Origin: a virus
IMG/VR virus record: IMGVR_UViG_3300034106_000911
Coordinates: 1-33,112 of that record
Length of the DNA: 33,112 nt
Strand: one strand, 5' to 3'
Below the pieces are notes generated by a model. That model ran no database searches. It was given only the letters and a program-made list of their open reading frames with translations, and was not told the origin of the DNA. Shown here piece by piece: positions 20,573 through 27,269 of this stretch; the first letter of the stretch is position 1, and the number at the start of each line of letters is the position of its first letter. The position numbers were made by a program, and so were the translations under genes.

Positions 20573-20685
20573 TCAGATGGTTACTAGGCTTCTTCAAGCG
20601 CGCTGATGATTTCCGCAGACGAGAGTGGTCACATGTGCCCCCACCTGCGTGGGGAGCCAAACGAAGTGGGAGAGACTACTGGTGA
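20569..20685 (+). CDS. Very small basic protein (38 aa)
   Basis: A 38-aa peptide, MIRWLLGFFKRADDFRRREW, then SHVPPPAWGAKRSGRDYW. A short hydrophobic N-terminus (IRWLLGFF) is followed by a strongly basic segment, so it may bind the membrane surface. It is supported by AGAGGGAAG before the ATG, an ATGA overlap with the previous gene and a GTGA overlap with the glycosyltransferase gene. It is small enough to be missed by length filters. Confidence 0.5.
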   Translation: MIRWLLGFFKRADDFRRREWSHVPPPAWGAKRSGRDYW

Positions 20686-21863
20686 ATAAATCTATACAAG
20701 ACATCTTCAAAGAATCATTGGAGATGTTGGATCAGGACAAGTTCGACGAGTGCATACCGGGGTTCACGAAACTCATCGACATGCATCCGTTGATCATTGC
20801 GTCCTACATTCAGCGTGGCCGAGCGCACTGGGAGATGAAGCGTTGGGACTTGGCACAGGCAGACTTTGAGAAGGCTCTGCACCACGATCCTGACACCGCT
20901 GATGCCAAGTGGACGATGGGTCTGATGGCGATGCAGCGCGGTGAATTCAAGCGTGGGTGGGAGTTGTATGACGAGCGTTGGAACAGTACGTCGTTTGCAT
21001 CCCCGCGACTCAAGACGAGGCTCCCCGAGTGGCGACCATACCGTGCCTATCAGTCTGTACTTGTATGGTGTGAGCAGGGCATCGGTGATCAGTTGCTGTA
21101 CAGCAGTCTGCTGAAGAAGGTTAAGAGTTGTACTAAGAAAGTTACAGTAATGATCGACGTTCGTTTGATGGGATTACTGCAACGAGCCAACCCAGACATC
21201 AAGTTCATTCCGCATAGCGCCAGAGTTAACAACGCTGAGTATGATTCTCAGATAGCACTGGGCAGCATCGGCAGACCTTTCATTGAGACAGAAGCCGACA
21301 TCGACGAGTGCACCCAGTTCAAGTACATCAGACACGACACGAATCGTGGTGTGCAAATACAGCAAGAGTTGGGTCTGACCGGAGAAGAGTTCGTCATCGG
21401 TCTCTCATGGGCTAGTACTGCACCTCGCATCGACAAGCACAAGAGCATCAAGTTAGAAGAACTGATCGGGCTGTGGGATATCCCGAACGCCAAGATCGTC
21501 AGTCTCCAATACGGCAAACCCGAGCACGAAATAGAACTATTTGAAGAGAAGACTCACCAACAAGTCTGGCAGACCACCGTGAGCAACTTCTTTGATCTAG
21601 AGGGTGTAGCCGCCACGATGTCGCTGTGCGATGTGGTGGTGTCGGTTAGTAATGCCAACGTGCATATCGCAGGGGCGATGGGCAAACCTACGTATGTGCT
21701 CGACGCTAACAAACTTTGGTACTGGAACCAGAAGCGTGGCCGCACGAGTCTGTGGTATCCATCGGTAAAACTATTTCCACGCGACAACGTAAAGGCTCCG
21801 TGGGACAAACAAGTTCAAGAACTAATTCAGGAGATTCAAGATGACTACTTCCCTAACTCTTGA
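20682..21863 (+). CDS. TPR-glycosyltransferase (393 aa)
   Basis: The N-terminal 100 residues are tetratricopeptide-like helices (for example ASYIQRGRAHWEMKRWDLAQ, then DFEKALHHDPDTADAKWTMG and GEFKRGWELYDERW). The remainder resembles GT9/GT41-type GT-B glycosyltransferases of Gram-negative bacteria: SVLVWCEQGIGDQLLYSSLL (GIGDQ at about 133), FVIGLSWASTAPRIDKHKSI, AKIVSLQYGKPEHE, and VVVSVSNANVHIAGAMGKPT as the donor-side motif. This family transfers sugars to proteins or surface glycans. Start GTG at 20682 (VNKSIQDIF) has GGAGAG before it and a GTGA overlap; a longer frame from 20625 covers the 38-aa gene. Together with the downstream GT8-like gene it forms a sugar-modification pair. Target unknown: DNA base, virion or host surface. 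Confidence 0.75.
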   Translation: MNKSIQDIFKESLEMLDQDKFDECIPGFTKLIDMHPLIIASYIQRGRAHWEMKRWDLAQADFEKALHHDPDTADAKWTMGLMAMQRGEFKRGWELYDERWNSTSFASPRLKTRLPEWRPYRAYQSVLVWCEQGIGDQLLYSSLLKKVKSCTKKVTVMIDVRLMGLLQRANPDIKFIPHSARVNNAEYDSQIALGSIGRPFIETEADIDECTQFKYIRHDTNRGVQIQQELGLTGEEFVIGLSWASTAPRIDKHKSIKLEELIGLWDIPNAKIVSLQYGKPEHEIELFEEKTHQQVWQTTVSNFFDLEGVAATMSLCDVVVSVSNANVHIAGAMGKPTYVLDANKLWYWNQKRGRTSLWYPSVKLFPRDNVKAPWDKQVQELIQEIQDDYFPNS

Positions 21864-22107
21864 TGACGATGTGTCCTATCTGGATGTTAAGCCAGAGGAC
21901 ATGGTTCCGATCCCGCCGCAGGAAAAAGTCTGGGCAACGATTGGTGACAATCTTCAGTTGGAGTACATCGACTGGGACATGATTGAAAACCTCGCTCATC
22001 AGTTTGATCTATTGCATAAGGCAGGAGAACAGAAGACTGAGAGCCATGTGATCTGCAAGTTACTAGTGTTGGTGCGGGACAAGACGAAGAAGGAGTGCGG
22101 TGCGTGA
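21841..22107 (+). CDS. Small acidic protein between glycosyltransferases (88 aa)
   Basis: An 88-aa acidic protein, MTTSLTLDDDVSYLDVKPED, then MVPIPPQEKVWATIGDNLQL and NLAHQFDLLHKAGEQKTESH. It overlaps the end of the TPR-glycosyltransferase gene by 23 bases behind CAGGAGATTC and overlaps the GT8-like gene by four bases (GTGA). The tight packing suggests joint action or simple compactness. No family is recognised. Confidence 0.62.
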   Translation: MTTSLTLDDDVSYLDVKPEDMVPIPPQEKVWATIGDNLQLEYIDWDMIENLAHQFDLLHKAGEQKTESHVICKLLVLVRDKTKKECGA

Positions 22108-22775
22108 AGATCTTTGTTGGTTGGGATAGTCGTGAAGACATCGCGTATCAGGTGTGCAAGGAATCATTACTCCGGCACACATCTGTACCGCTCGACATCC
22201 AACCGATTAAGCAGACTGATTTGCGCGAACGAAACGTGTACTGGCGGGAGCATGACCCTCTATCTTCTACCGAGTTTTCGTTCACTCGTTTCCTGACGCC
22301 GTATCTTGCAGGATACAAAGGGTGGGCGTTGTTCATGGATTGTGACTTTCTCTGGCGAGGAGATGTGGCAGGAGTCATGGACTACGCTGATCCGAAGTAC
22401 GCCGTACTGTGCGTGAAGCACAAGTACAAGCCGAAAGAAGAAACAAAGATGGACGGCCATGCACAGCACAAGTATCCGAAGAAGAATTGGTCGAGTCTGA
22501 TGCTGCTGAACTGTGAACACCCAGATATAAAACAAAACTTGACGCCGCAGATAGTGAACATTGGGACTGGGATGTACCTGCATCAATTCCGGTGGACGCT
22601 AGAAGAGAACATTGGTGAGTTACCCATCGCATATAACTACTTGGAAGGTTGGCACACAAAAAACACCTGCCCGAATCCCGTGGCTGTTCACTTCACTAGA
22701 GGTGGCCCGTGGTTTGAAGATTGGGGAAGCGTGGAATACGGGGATGAGTGGTTAGCGGTAGCCAAAGAGATGTGA
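22104..22775 (+). CDS. GT8-like glycosyltransferase (223 aa)
   Basis: The protein starts MKIFVGWDSREDIAYQVCKE, the usual opening of small GT-A glycosyltransferases of the GT8-like group. FSFTRFLTPYLAGYKGWALF then runs into MDCDFLWRGDV, where DCD (79-81) is the DxD site that binds a metal and the nucleotide sugar. Further conserved-looking parts are IVNIGTGMYLHQFRWTLEEN, NYLEGWHTKNTCPNPVAVHF and TRGGPWFEDW, which fit the acceptor side. GTG at 22104 follows AGGAG by eight bases; a GTG at 22095 is possible but overlaps the ribosome site. The donor and acceptor are unknown. Such phage enzymes can modify DNA bases, virion proteins or host receptors. Confidence 0.78.
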   Translation: MKIFVGWDSREDIAYQVCKESLLRHTSVPLDIQPIKQTDLRERNVYWREHDPLSSTEFSFTRFLTPYLAGYKGWALFMDCDFLWRGDVAGVMDYADPKYAVLCVKHKYKPKEETKMDGHAQHKYPKKNWSSLMLLNCEHPDIKQNLTPQIVNIGTGMYLHQFRWTLEENIGELPIAYNYLEGWHTKNTCPNPVAVHFTRGGPWFEDWGSVEYGDEWLAVAKEM

Positions 22776-22776
22776 G

Positions 22777-23199
22777 ATGCGACGAGATAAGAGAAAGGAA
22801 GGTAAGGTCTACACAAGGCTGTCGAGGTTTAACTTGGCTCTGTCGTATGAACAATACTTGTTCCTGTTGGAACGTAAGCGAAGAGCCAAAGAACTCGACG
22901 AACGTATGACTTACAAGGATTTGATGGTGCTGTGGAATCTGCCGCAGCATCACATGGCTACAGCAATGTACAGAGGGATTAAACAATATGACGACAGAAT
23001 TAAAGCCGAAGGTGGAGACGTTGGTAATCGACGATCAGTCCCCGCCCGGCGCGTGGAAAGACGAGATGAGTGCTGCCCCTTGGGGCTATGGTCAAAGTCA
23101 GCAGATGCGCGTCGAGCGATCCTTGCAGAATATACGGAGAGCGGGACTGTTCGACGAGGCTACAGTCCTCTTGTTAGAGTTGAATACTTTGAAGACTGA
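22777..23199 (+). CDS. Basic protein with overprinted C-terminus (140 aa as open frame)
   Basis: The first 70 residues look genuine: MRRDKRKEGKVYTRLSRFNL, then ALSYEQYLFLLERKRRAKEL and DERMTYKDLMVLWNLPQHHM, a basic helical domain. From about 22988 the frame runs under another gene in a different frame, uses many CGA and TCA codons and loses helical character. Either the real protein is extended by overlap, or it once ended earlier and read on into the neighbour. It may bind nucleic acid. No family is recognised. The ATG is two bases after the GT8-like stop. Confidence 0.5.
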   Translation: MRRDKRKEGKVYTRLSRFNLALSYEQYLFLLERKRRAKELDERMTYKDLMVLWNLPQHHMATAMYRGIKQYDDRIKAEGGDVGNRRSVPARRVERRDECCPLGLWSKSADARRAILAEYTESGTVRRGYSPLVRVEYFED

Positions 23200-23230
23200 A
23201 CTGGAGATACTGCGTGGAAATCGAAGATGA
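22988..23230 (+). CDS. Small unknown protein (80 aa)
   Basis: An 80-aa protein, MTTELKPKVETLVIDDQSPP, then GAWKDEMSAAPWGYGQSQQM and a helical C-terminal part, FDEATVLLLELNTLKTELEI. AGAGGG lies about eight bases before the ATG. Codon use in this frame is like that of neighbouring genes, so it is preferred over the overlapping frame. It lies inside the last 212 bases of the 140-aa frame, which is an unusually long overlap. Unknown function; its C-terminus looks like a leucine-rich coiled coil. Confidence 0.6.
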   Translation: MTTELKPKVETLVIDDQSPPGAWKDEMSAAPWGYGQSQQMRVERSLQNIRRAGLFDEATVLLLELNTLKTELEILRGNRR

Positions 23231-23411
23231 TATTCTTGATCTGATTCGCGCACTCCCCAACGACATCAATGATGCCTCGACCACAACAGAAATGAAGTTT
23301 CTGACAGTGGGCAGCGTGTTGTGGGCGTGTCGTGATGAGATCGTCTACTTACGCAGAGAAGTTGAGAGGTTGAAAAGTGAGCGTCGTAAAGCAAGAAAGA
23401 AGGTGTACTGA
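23214..23411 (+). CDS. Small coiled-coil protein (65 aa)
   Basis: A 65-aa protein (GTG start), MEIEDDILDLIRALPNDIND, then EMKFLTVGSVLWACRDEIVY and LRREVERLKSERRKARKKVY. The acidic N-terminus changes into a strongly basic helix. GGAG lies seven bases before the GTG. It overlaps its neighbours by 17 and 35 bases. No known family; possibly a small nucleic acid-binding or regulatory protein. Confidence 0.6.
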   Translation: MEIEDDILDLIRALPNDINDASTTTEMKFLTVGSVLWACRDEIVYLRREVERLKSERRKARKKVY

Positions 23412-23571
23412 GTGCAAGCGCAAGTTTGCAACGGCGAACTCATTTCACGCGCACAAATACAGATTTGGTGATTGCCGCTCTCTTGAAGCGATGGCGGCAA
23501 TCGGATTCGTAGAAACCGCGAAGGGATGGAAGTTAATTGACCCCCGAACGAAAAGTAAAAGACAAGGTTAG
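23377..23571 (+). CDS. Zinc-finger-like small protein (64 aa)
   Basis: The protein begins MSVVKQERRCTECKRKFATA and continues NSFHAHKYRFGDCRSLEAMA. C-x2-C followed by HxH and a further Cys gives a compact metal site like a single C2H2 or C2HC finger. Next comes AAIGFVETAKGWKLIDP, a tail that I have seen with this finger in other phages. It could bind DNA or RNA near the replication genes. The GTG start overlaps the previous gene by 35 bases and must lie upstream of the first Cys, which supports this choice. Confidence 0.65.
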   Translation: MSVVKQERRCTECKRKFATANSFHAHKYRFGDCRSLEAMAAIGFVETAKGWKLIDPRTKSKRQG

Positions 23572-23845
23572 AAAAGTTCTAACCGAGATCAAGGCTTACT
23601 ACGCGATGCCCATCGGCACAGGTTATGGCAACGCCGGAGTGCCAGACTTCCTAGTCTGCTACAAGGGGTTGTTCATAGGCATCGAATGCAAGGCCAAGGG
23701 GAACAAACCGACTGCCTTACAGATGAAAAACTTTAAAGACATTGAAGAGGCAGGAGGACAAGTGCTGTTGATTGATGAGTCTAATGTTGATCAGTTGTTG
23801 CAATTAATATTGATAGGAGTCAGTTCGTATGAAAAAGCAGAGTAA
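23537..23845 (+). CDS. VRR-NUC nuclease (102 aa)
   Basis: A stand-alone VRR-NUC domain of the PD-(D/E)xK superfamily. MTPERKVKDKVRKVL is the usual opening helix. Then GTGYGNAGVPDFLVCYKGLF carries the motif G-V-P-D, and IGIECKAKGNKPTALQ carries E-x-K plus the following KPT-x-x-Q, which together make the metal site. VRR-NUC enzymes cut structured or branched DNA, and phage copies sit in replication or recombination modules. The start is TTG at 23537: no ATG fits the conserved N-terminus. It overlaps the next gene by 17 bases. Confidence 0.82.
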   Translation: MTPERKVKDKVRKVLTEIKAYYAMPIGTGYGNAGVPDFLVCYKGLFIGIECKAKGNKPTALQMKNFKDIEEAGGQVLLIDESNVDQLLQLILIGVSSYEKAE

Positions 23846-24290
23846 TGCTGCGAAGATTCGCGCTCTCTTGGCAGAGGGGCTGTCAGTAAAAGAGATCGCC
23901 GCCAAGTTGAAACTCAAAGAGAACTACGTTCATCAAGTAAAGTTCTATTGGAAGAACAATATCAAGAAGGGTGAGCGAGTTAAGAAAACCAAGTTGTCGA
24001 AGATCGCAAAGACCCGCGAAGTATTGCAGCCGGTAAAGCCGTTGATCTTCAACGGGCAGAAGCCGATAAAAGTTCCCGAGGCCGATATGGTCAATCACCC
24101 ACCGCACTACAAGGTTGGCGGCGTGGAAACGATTGAGTTCATAGAGGCTAAGAATCTTAACTATCACTTGGGCAACGCTGTGAAGTACATCAGCCGCGCT
24201 TTCTACAAGGGCAATCCGTTGCAGGACTTGAAGAAGGCTAGGTTCTACATTGATCGCGAGATCGCCCGTCGAGAATCGAAGGCTGCTTGA
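23829..24290 (+). CDS. HTH plus DUF3310 protein (153 aa)
   Basis: An N-terminal HTH-like segment (about 5-35: AAKIRALLAEGLSVKEIAAK, then LKLKENYVHQVKFYW) is joined through a basic linker to a C-terminal DUF3310 domain: VNHPPHYKVGGVETIEFIEA, then YHLGNAVKYISRAFYKGNP and DLKKARFYIDREI. DUF3310 is found in T7 gp1.7, a nucleotide kinase for dTMP and dGMP, so the C-terminal half may act in nucleotide supply. The HTH could control expression or dock on DNA. The gene lies next to the DNA polymerase, whose start is two bases after its stop. Confidence 0.78.
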   Translation: MKKQSNAAKIRALLAEGLSVKEIAAKLKLKENYVHQVKFYWKNNIKKGERVKKTKLSKIAKTREVLQPVKPLIFNGQKPIKVPEADMVNHPPHYKVGGVETIEFIEAKNLNYHLGNAVKYISRAFYKGNPLQDLKKARFYIDREIARRESKAA

Positions 24291-24292
24291 TC

Positions 24293-26161
24293 ATGAGTTT
24301 CGTAACGCTAGATTTTGAAACGTACTATGCGAAGGACTTCAGTCTGTCGAAGATGACGACTGAGGAATACATTCGCGACCCGCGCTTTCAAATCATCGGC
24401 GTAGGTGTCAAAGAGAACGATGGCGAACCCGTTTGGTTTTCTGGATCTCACGATGAGATTAAAGAATTCTTAAACAGGTTTGACTGGAGCAGCACCGCTG
24501 TCCTATGTCACAACGCCATGTTCGACGGAGCGATACTGGAGTGGGTTCTGGATATTCATCCGAACTTCTACTACGACACGCTGTGCATGGCTCGTGCTTT
24601 ACACGGGGTCGATGCAGGTGGATCGCTTGCTGCGCTTGTTCAGCGTTACGAGATTGGTGAGAAGGGAACCGAAGTACACAACAACATCGGGAAACGGAGA
24701 GAGGACTTCTCTCCGGCAGAACTGGAGTTGTATGGGCACTATTGCATGAACGACGTTGAACTAACGTGCAATTTGTTTGCTCGTATGGCTCCAGTTTTTC
24801 CCGAGGTCGAGTTCAATCTGGTGGACATGACCCTCAAGATGTACACCCGTCCGACGCTGATGGTGGACGATGCGCTGTTGGTCACGAGGCTAGATGAAAT
24901 TAAAGCCGAGAAGACTGAACTGCTAAATGGTCTGAGAGGTTTGCTTGACTGTGGGCTAGAGGAAGAAGTTCGCAAGAAACTCTGTAGCAACAAACAGTTC
25001 GCGCAGATACTGGAGGACTTCAACATCCCCGTGCCCATGAAGATCAGTCCGACTACGGGCAACCCGACCTTTGCTCTTGCCAAGAATGATGTGGGGTTCA
25101 TGGCTCTGCAAGAACATCCCGACCCGATCATTCAACAACTCTGCGCGGTTCGTCTGGGTACGAAGTCCACCATCGAAGAGTCACGCATCGAACGCTTCAT
25201 CGGAATCGGTGCGCGAAACAATGGCATGCTGCCTATCCCGTTGAAGTATTACGGGGCACACACTGGGCGGTGGTCAGGGCAGGACAGCGTCAACTTCCAG
25301 AACTTGCCGAGCCGCGATGCCAAGAAGAAGGCGTTGAAGAATTCAGTGCTGGCTCCCCGTGGACATGTCGTTATTAACTGTGACAGTTCACAGATCGAAG
25401 CGCGTGTGCTGGCGTGGTTAGCCGAGCAGGAGGACATGGTCGAGGCGTTCCGTAACAAGCGGGATATCTATTCCGAGTTCGCCACGCAGGTCTACAACAG
25501 AACTATTACGAAGAAAGATCCGGTCGAGCGGTTCGTGGGCAAGACCTGCATCCTTGGACTGGGCTACGGCACAGGTGCTGCCAAGTTGCAGCACACTCTG
25601 GGCACGGCGCATCCGGTGAGCGTTCGCCTTGAAGAACATGAGTGCAAGCGCATCGTGCATCTGTACCGACAGGCCAACAGCATGATCCCGAGGTTTTGGA
25701 ATGACTGTGACCGAGCCTTGTCATGGCTGATGAGCACGGGTGCGAACGTTGGTAAGTCTTACTACTTGGACAACAAGCAAGTCGTGGAGATAACGCCGGA
25801 AGGCATAAGGCTTCCGAACCGACTGTACATCCGCTATCCGAACCTCCGCACTAGCGGCCTTGAAAACGGATGCGTTTACACATCACGCCGTGGCGTAATA
25901 AAGATCTGGGGCGGTGCAGTTACTGAGAATATCGTGCAAGCCCTCGCCCGAATCATCGTGGGCGAACAGATGCTAAAGATAAACGAACGTTATCGAACTG
26001 TACTGACCGTGCATGACGCAGGTGTCTGGGTTGTCCCAGAATCCGAAGTCGATGACGCCCTTGCATTTATAGTGAAAACTATGTCTACTCCCCCTGACTG
26101 GTGTGCCGATCTGCCCGTCGCTTGCGAGGCTAAATACGGACAATCATATGGGGATTGCTAG
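24293..26161 (+). CDS. Family A DNA polymerase with 3'-5' exonuclease (622 aa)
   Basis: A replicative polymerase. The exonuclease has VTLDFET (Asp7, Glu9), LCHNAMFDGAIL (Asn74 to Asp78) and HYCMNDVELT (Tyr150, Asp154), so proofreading should be active. The polymerase part has motif A INCDSSQIEARVLAWLA (Asp364), motif B RFVGKTCILGLGYGTG (Arg413, Lys417, Leu421, Tyr425) and motif C LTVHDAGVWVV (His574, Asp575). Leu421 aligns with E. coli Phe762. The usual Glu after HD in motif C is Ala576. It has no 5'-nuclease domain, so it is T7-like in length. A TTG at 24287 could add two residues, but ATG at 24293 is preferred. Confidence 0.92.
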   Translation: MSFVTLDFETYYAKDFSLSKMTTEEYIRDPRFQIIGVGVKENDGEPVWFSGSHDEIKEFLNRFDWSSTAVLCHNAMFDGAILEWVLDIHPNFYYDTLCMARALHGVDAGGSLAALVQRYEIGEKGTEVHNNIGKRREDFSPAELELYGHYCMNDVELTCNLFARMAPVFPEVEFNLVDMTLKMYTRPTLMVDDALLVTRLDEIKAEKTELLNGLRGLLDCGLEEEVRKKLCSNKQFAQILEDFNIPVPMKISPTTGNPTFALAKNDVGFMALQEHPDPIIQQLCAVRLGTKSTIEESRIERFIGIGARNNGMLPIPLKYYGAHTGRWSGQDSVNFQNLPSRDAKKKALKNSVLAPRGHVVINCDSSQIEARVLAWLAEQEDMVEAFRNKRDIYSEFATQVYNRTITKKDPVERFVGKTCILGLGYGTGAAKLQHTLGTAHPVSVRLEEHECKRIVHLYRQANSMIPRFWNDCDRALSWLMSTGANVGKSYYLDNKQVVEITPEGIRLPNRLYIRYPNLRTSGLENGCVYTSRRGVIKIWGGAVTENIVQALARIIVGEQMLKINERYRTVLTVHDAGVWVVPESEVDDALAFIVKTMSTPPDWCADLPVACEAKYGQSYGDC

Positions 26162-26820
26162 TGATCAAATGGTCGTACAGCGGACTGAAGGACTTCACCA
26201 AATGTCCGCGCCAGTATCATGAAGTAAAGGTTTTACAGAACTTCAAGAAGGAAGTAACGGAGCAGATGCGTTACGGAACTGAGGTTCACCAAGCATTAGA
26301 GGACTACGTCAGAAACGGTATACCACTGAATAGAAATTATGAACGCTTTCAACCTCTGCTGGATGTGCTTATGCGGATGCCGGGGACACGATTCCCTGAG
26401 CACAAGATGGCATTGACAATCGATAAGCAGCCGTGTGGTTTTGACGATGCAGATTACTGGGTGCGCGGTATTGCTGACTTGTTAATCATAGACGGAGACC
26501 ATGCTTTCGTTATTGATTACAAGACTGGCAAGCCGAAGATGCCTGACCCCGACCAGTTAAAGTTGATGGCGTTGATGGTGTTCGCGCACTTTCCTTCAGT
26601 GAAGAAGATCAAAGCTGCGCTTGCATTCATACTTTATGATGTTTTTATTCCAGAGGAATACGAACGTAATCAAGTTGATTCGATCTGGGATGTGTTCAAT
26701 CCGGATCTTATGAGGTTGAGTCTCGCTTACGAGAACAACACTTGGATGCCAAACCCCACTCCGCTTTGTGGTTGGTGTCCTGTAGATACTTGTGAATTCT
26801 ACAAGCGGAGGAGGAACTGA
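26161..26820 (+). CDS. RecB/Cas4-like PD-(D/E)xK nuclease (219 aa)
   Basis: The protein follows a RecB/Cas4-like plan. YSGLKDFTKCPRQYHEVKVL has a first Cys, and MRYGTEVHQALEDYV carries the G-x-x-x-H-x-x-L-E motif. YWVRGIADLLIIDGDHAFVI and DYKTGKPKMPDPDQLKLMAL then give the D...D-x-K catalytic pair with the Q-x-x-x motif. The C-terminus, LCGWCPVDTCEFYKR, has three more Cys that with the first could hold an Fe-S cluster. It likely processes DNA ends during replication or recombination. GTG at 26161 shares one base with the polymerase stop (TAGTG) and follows GGGGA; a TTG at 26155 is less likely. Confidence 0.82.
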   Translation: MIKWSYSGLKDFTKCPRQYHEVKVLQNFKKEVTEQMRYGTEVHQALEDYVRNGIPLNRNYERFQPLLDVLMRMPGTRFPEHKMALTIDKQPCGFDDADYWVRGIADLLIIDGDHAFVIDYKTGKPKMPDPDQLKLMALMVFAHFPSVKKIKAALAFILYDVFIPEEYERNQVDSIWDVFNPDLMRLSLAYENNTWMPNPTPLCGWCPVDTCEFYKRRRN

Positions 26821-26821
26821 G

Positions 26822-27103
26822 ATGGCTTACGTAAACAAACCCCGCCCGTACAAGAAAGAGTATCAGCAACAGAAAGCCCGTAAGGAACATGCAGATCGCA
26901 TGGAGCGTCAACGTGCGCGCCGCGCTGTTGATAAGAACGGTAAAGATTTAAATGGTAACGGAAAAGCAGATCGACGCGAGGGCAAGGACATTGCCCACAA
27001 GAAAGCGTTATCGAAAGGTGGAACCAACAAAGACGGTTACACCATCCAGTCAATTCGTCGCAACCGCTCTTTCAAACGTACCTCAAGCGGAGCGATGAAG
27101 TAG
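26822..27103 (+). CDS. HNH-like small protein with EF-hand-like loop (93 aa)
   Basis: A 93-aa, very basic protein with the overall plan of a common small phage HNH-like family: a basic N-terminal helix, then GKDIAHKKALSKGGTNKDGY, then IRRNRSFKRTSSGA. The usual first motif in that family is D-V-D-H-K-K; here it reads DIAHKK, so one acidic residue is replaced by Ala, and nuclease activity is doubtful. Just before it, DLNGNGKADRRE has the spacing of a calcium-binding EF-hand loop. Related small proteins are found in T7-like phages. AGGAGG lies eight bases before the ATG at 26822; an upstream ATG at 26792 is unlikely because it overlaps the nuclease gene. Confidence 0.65.
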   Translation: MAYVNKPRPYKKEYQQQKARKEHADRMERQRARRAVDKNGKDLNGNGKADRREGKDIAHKKALSKGGTNKDGYTIQSIRRNRSFKRTSSGAMK

Positions 27104-27269
27104 TCCCCACAAGGTATGAGTGTGGAGGACAGGGCAGTTCCCACCCACTTCTGCCCTAGCGTAGTCATAAGCGCTCAACCATGCCATTCAAGGCAGCGGC
27201 TATCTAACTGATTCTCACCGCTGTGACTTGAACGACTGGCCCCCGTAAGGGGCTTCTTCAAGAGGAATT
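27104..27269. other. Structured spacer before the helicase gene
   Basis: No credible gene lies in this stretch. Three possible RNA hairpins are visible: AGGGCAG/CTGCCCT (27131-27157), CAGCGG/CCGCTG around an 18-base loop (about 27195-27225), and GCCCC/GGGGC (27239-27253), the last directly before the helicase ribosome site. None has a T-run. It may be a regulatory leader or an unrecognised small RNA. Confidence 0.4.

Noticed and set aside
26161-26820. CRISPR-associated Cas4
   Set aside because: The fold is shared with Cas4, but no other cas gene or array is present, and stand-alone RecB-like nucleases beside a polymerase are usual in phages.
27180-27250. Possible tRNA on the minus strand (a TTCAAGTC loop-like string)
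   Set aside because: The flanking bases do not form a five-pair T-stem, and no acceptor, D or anticodon arm could be built around it.
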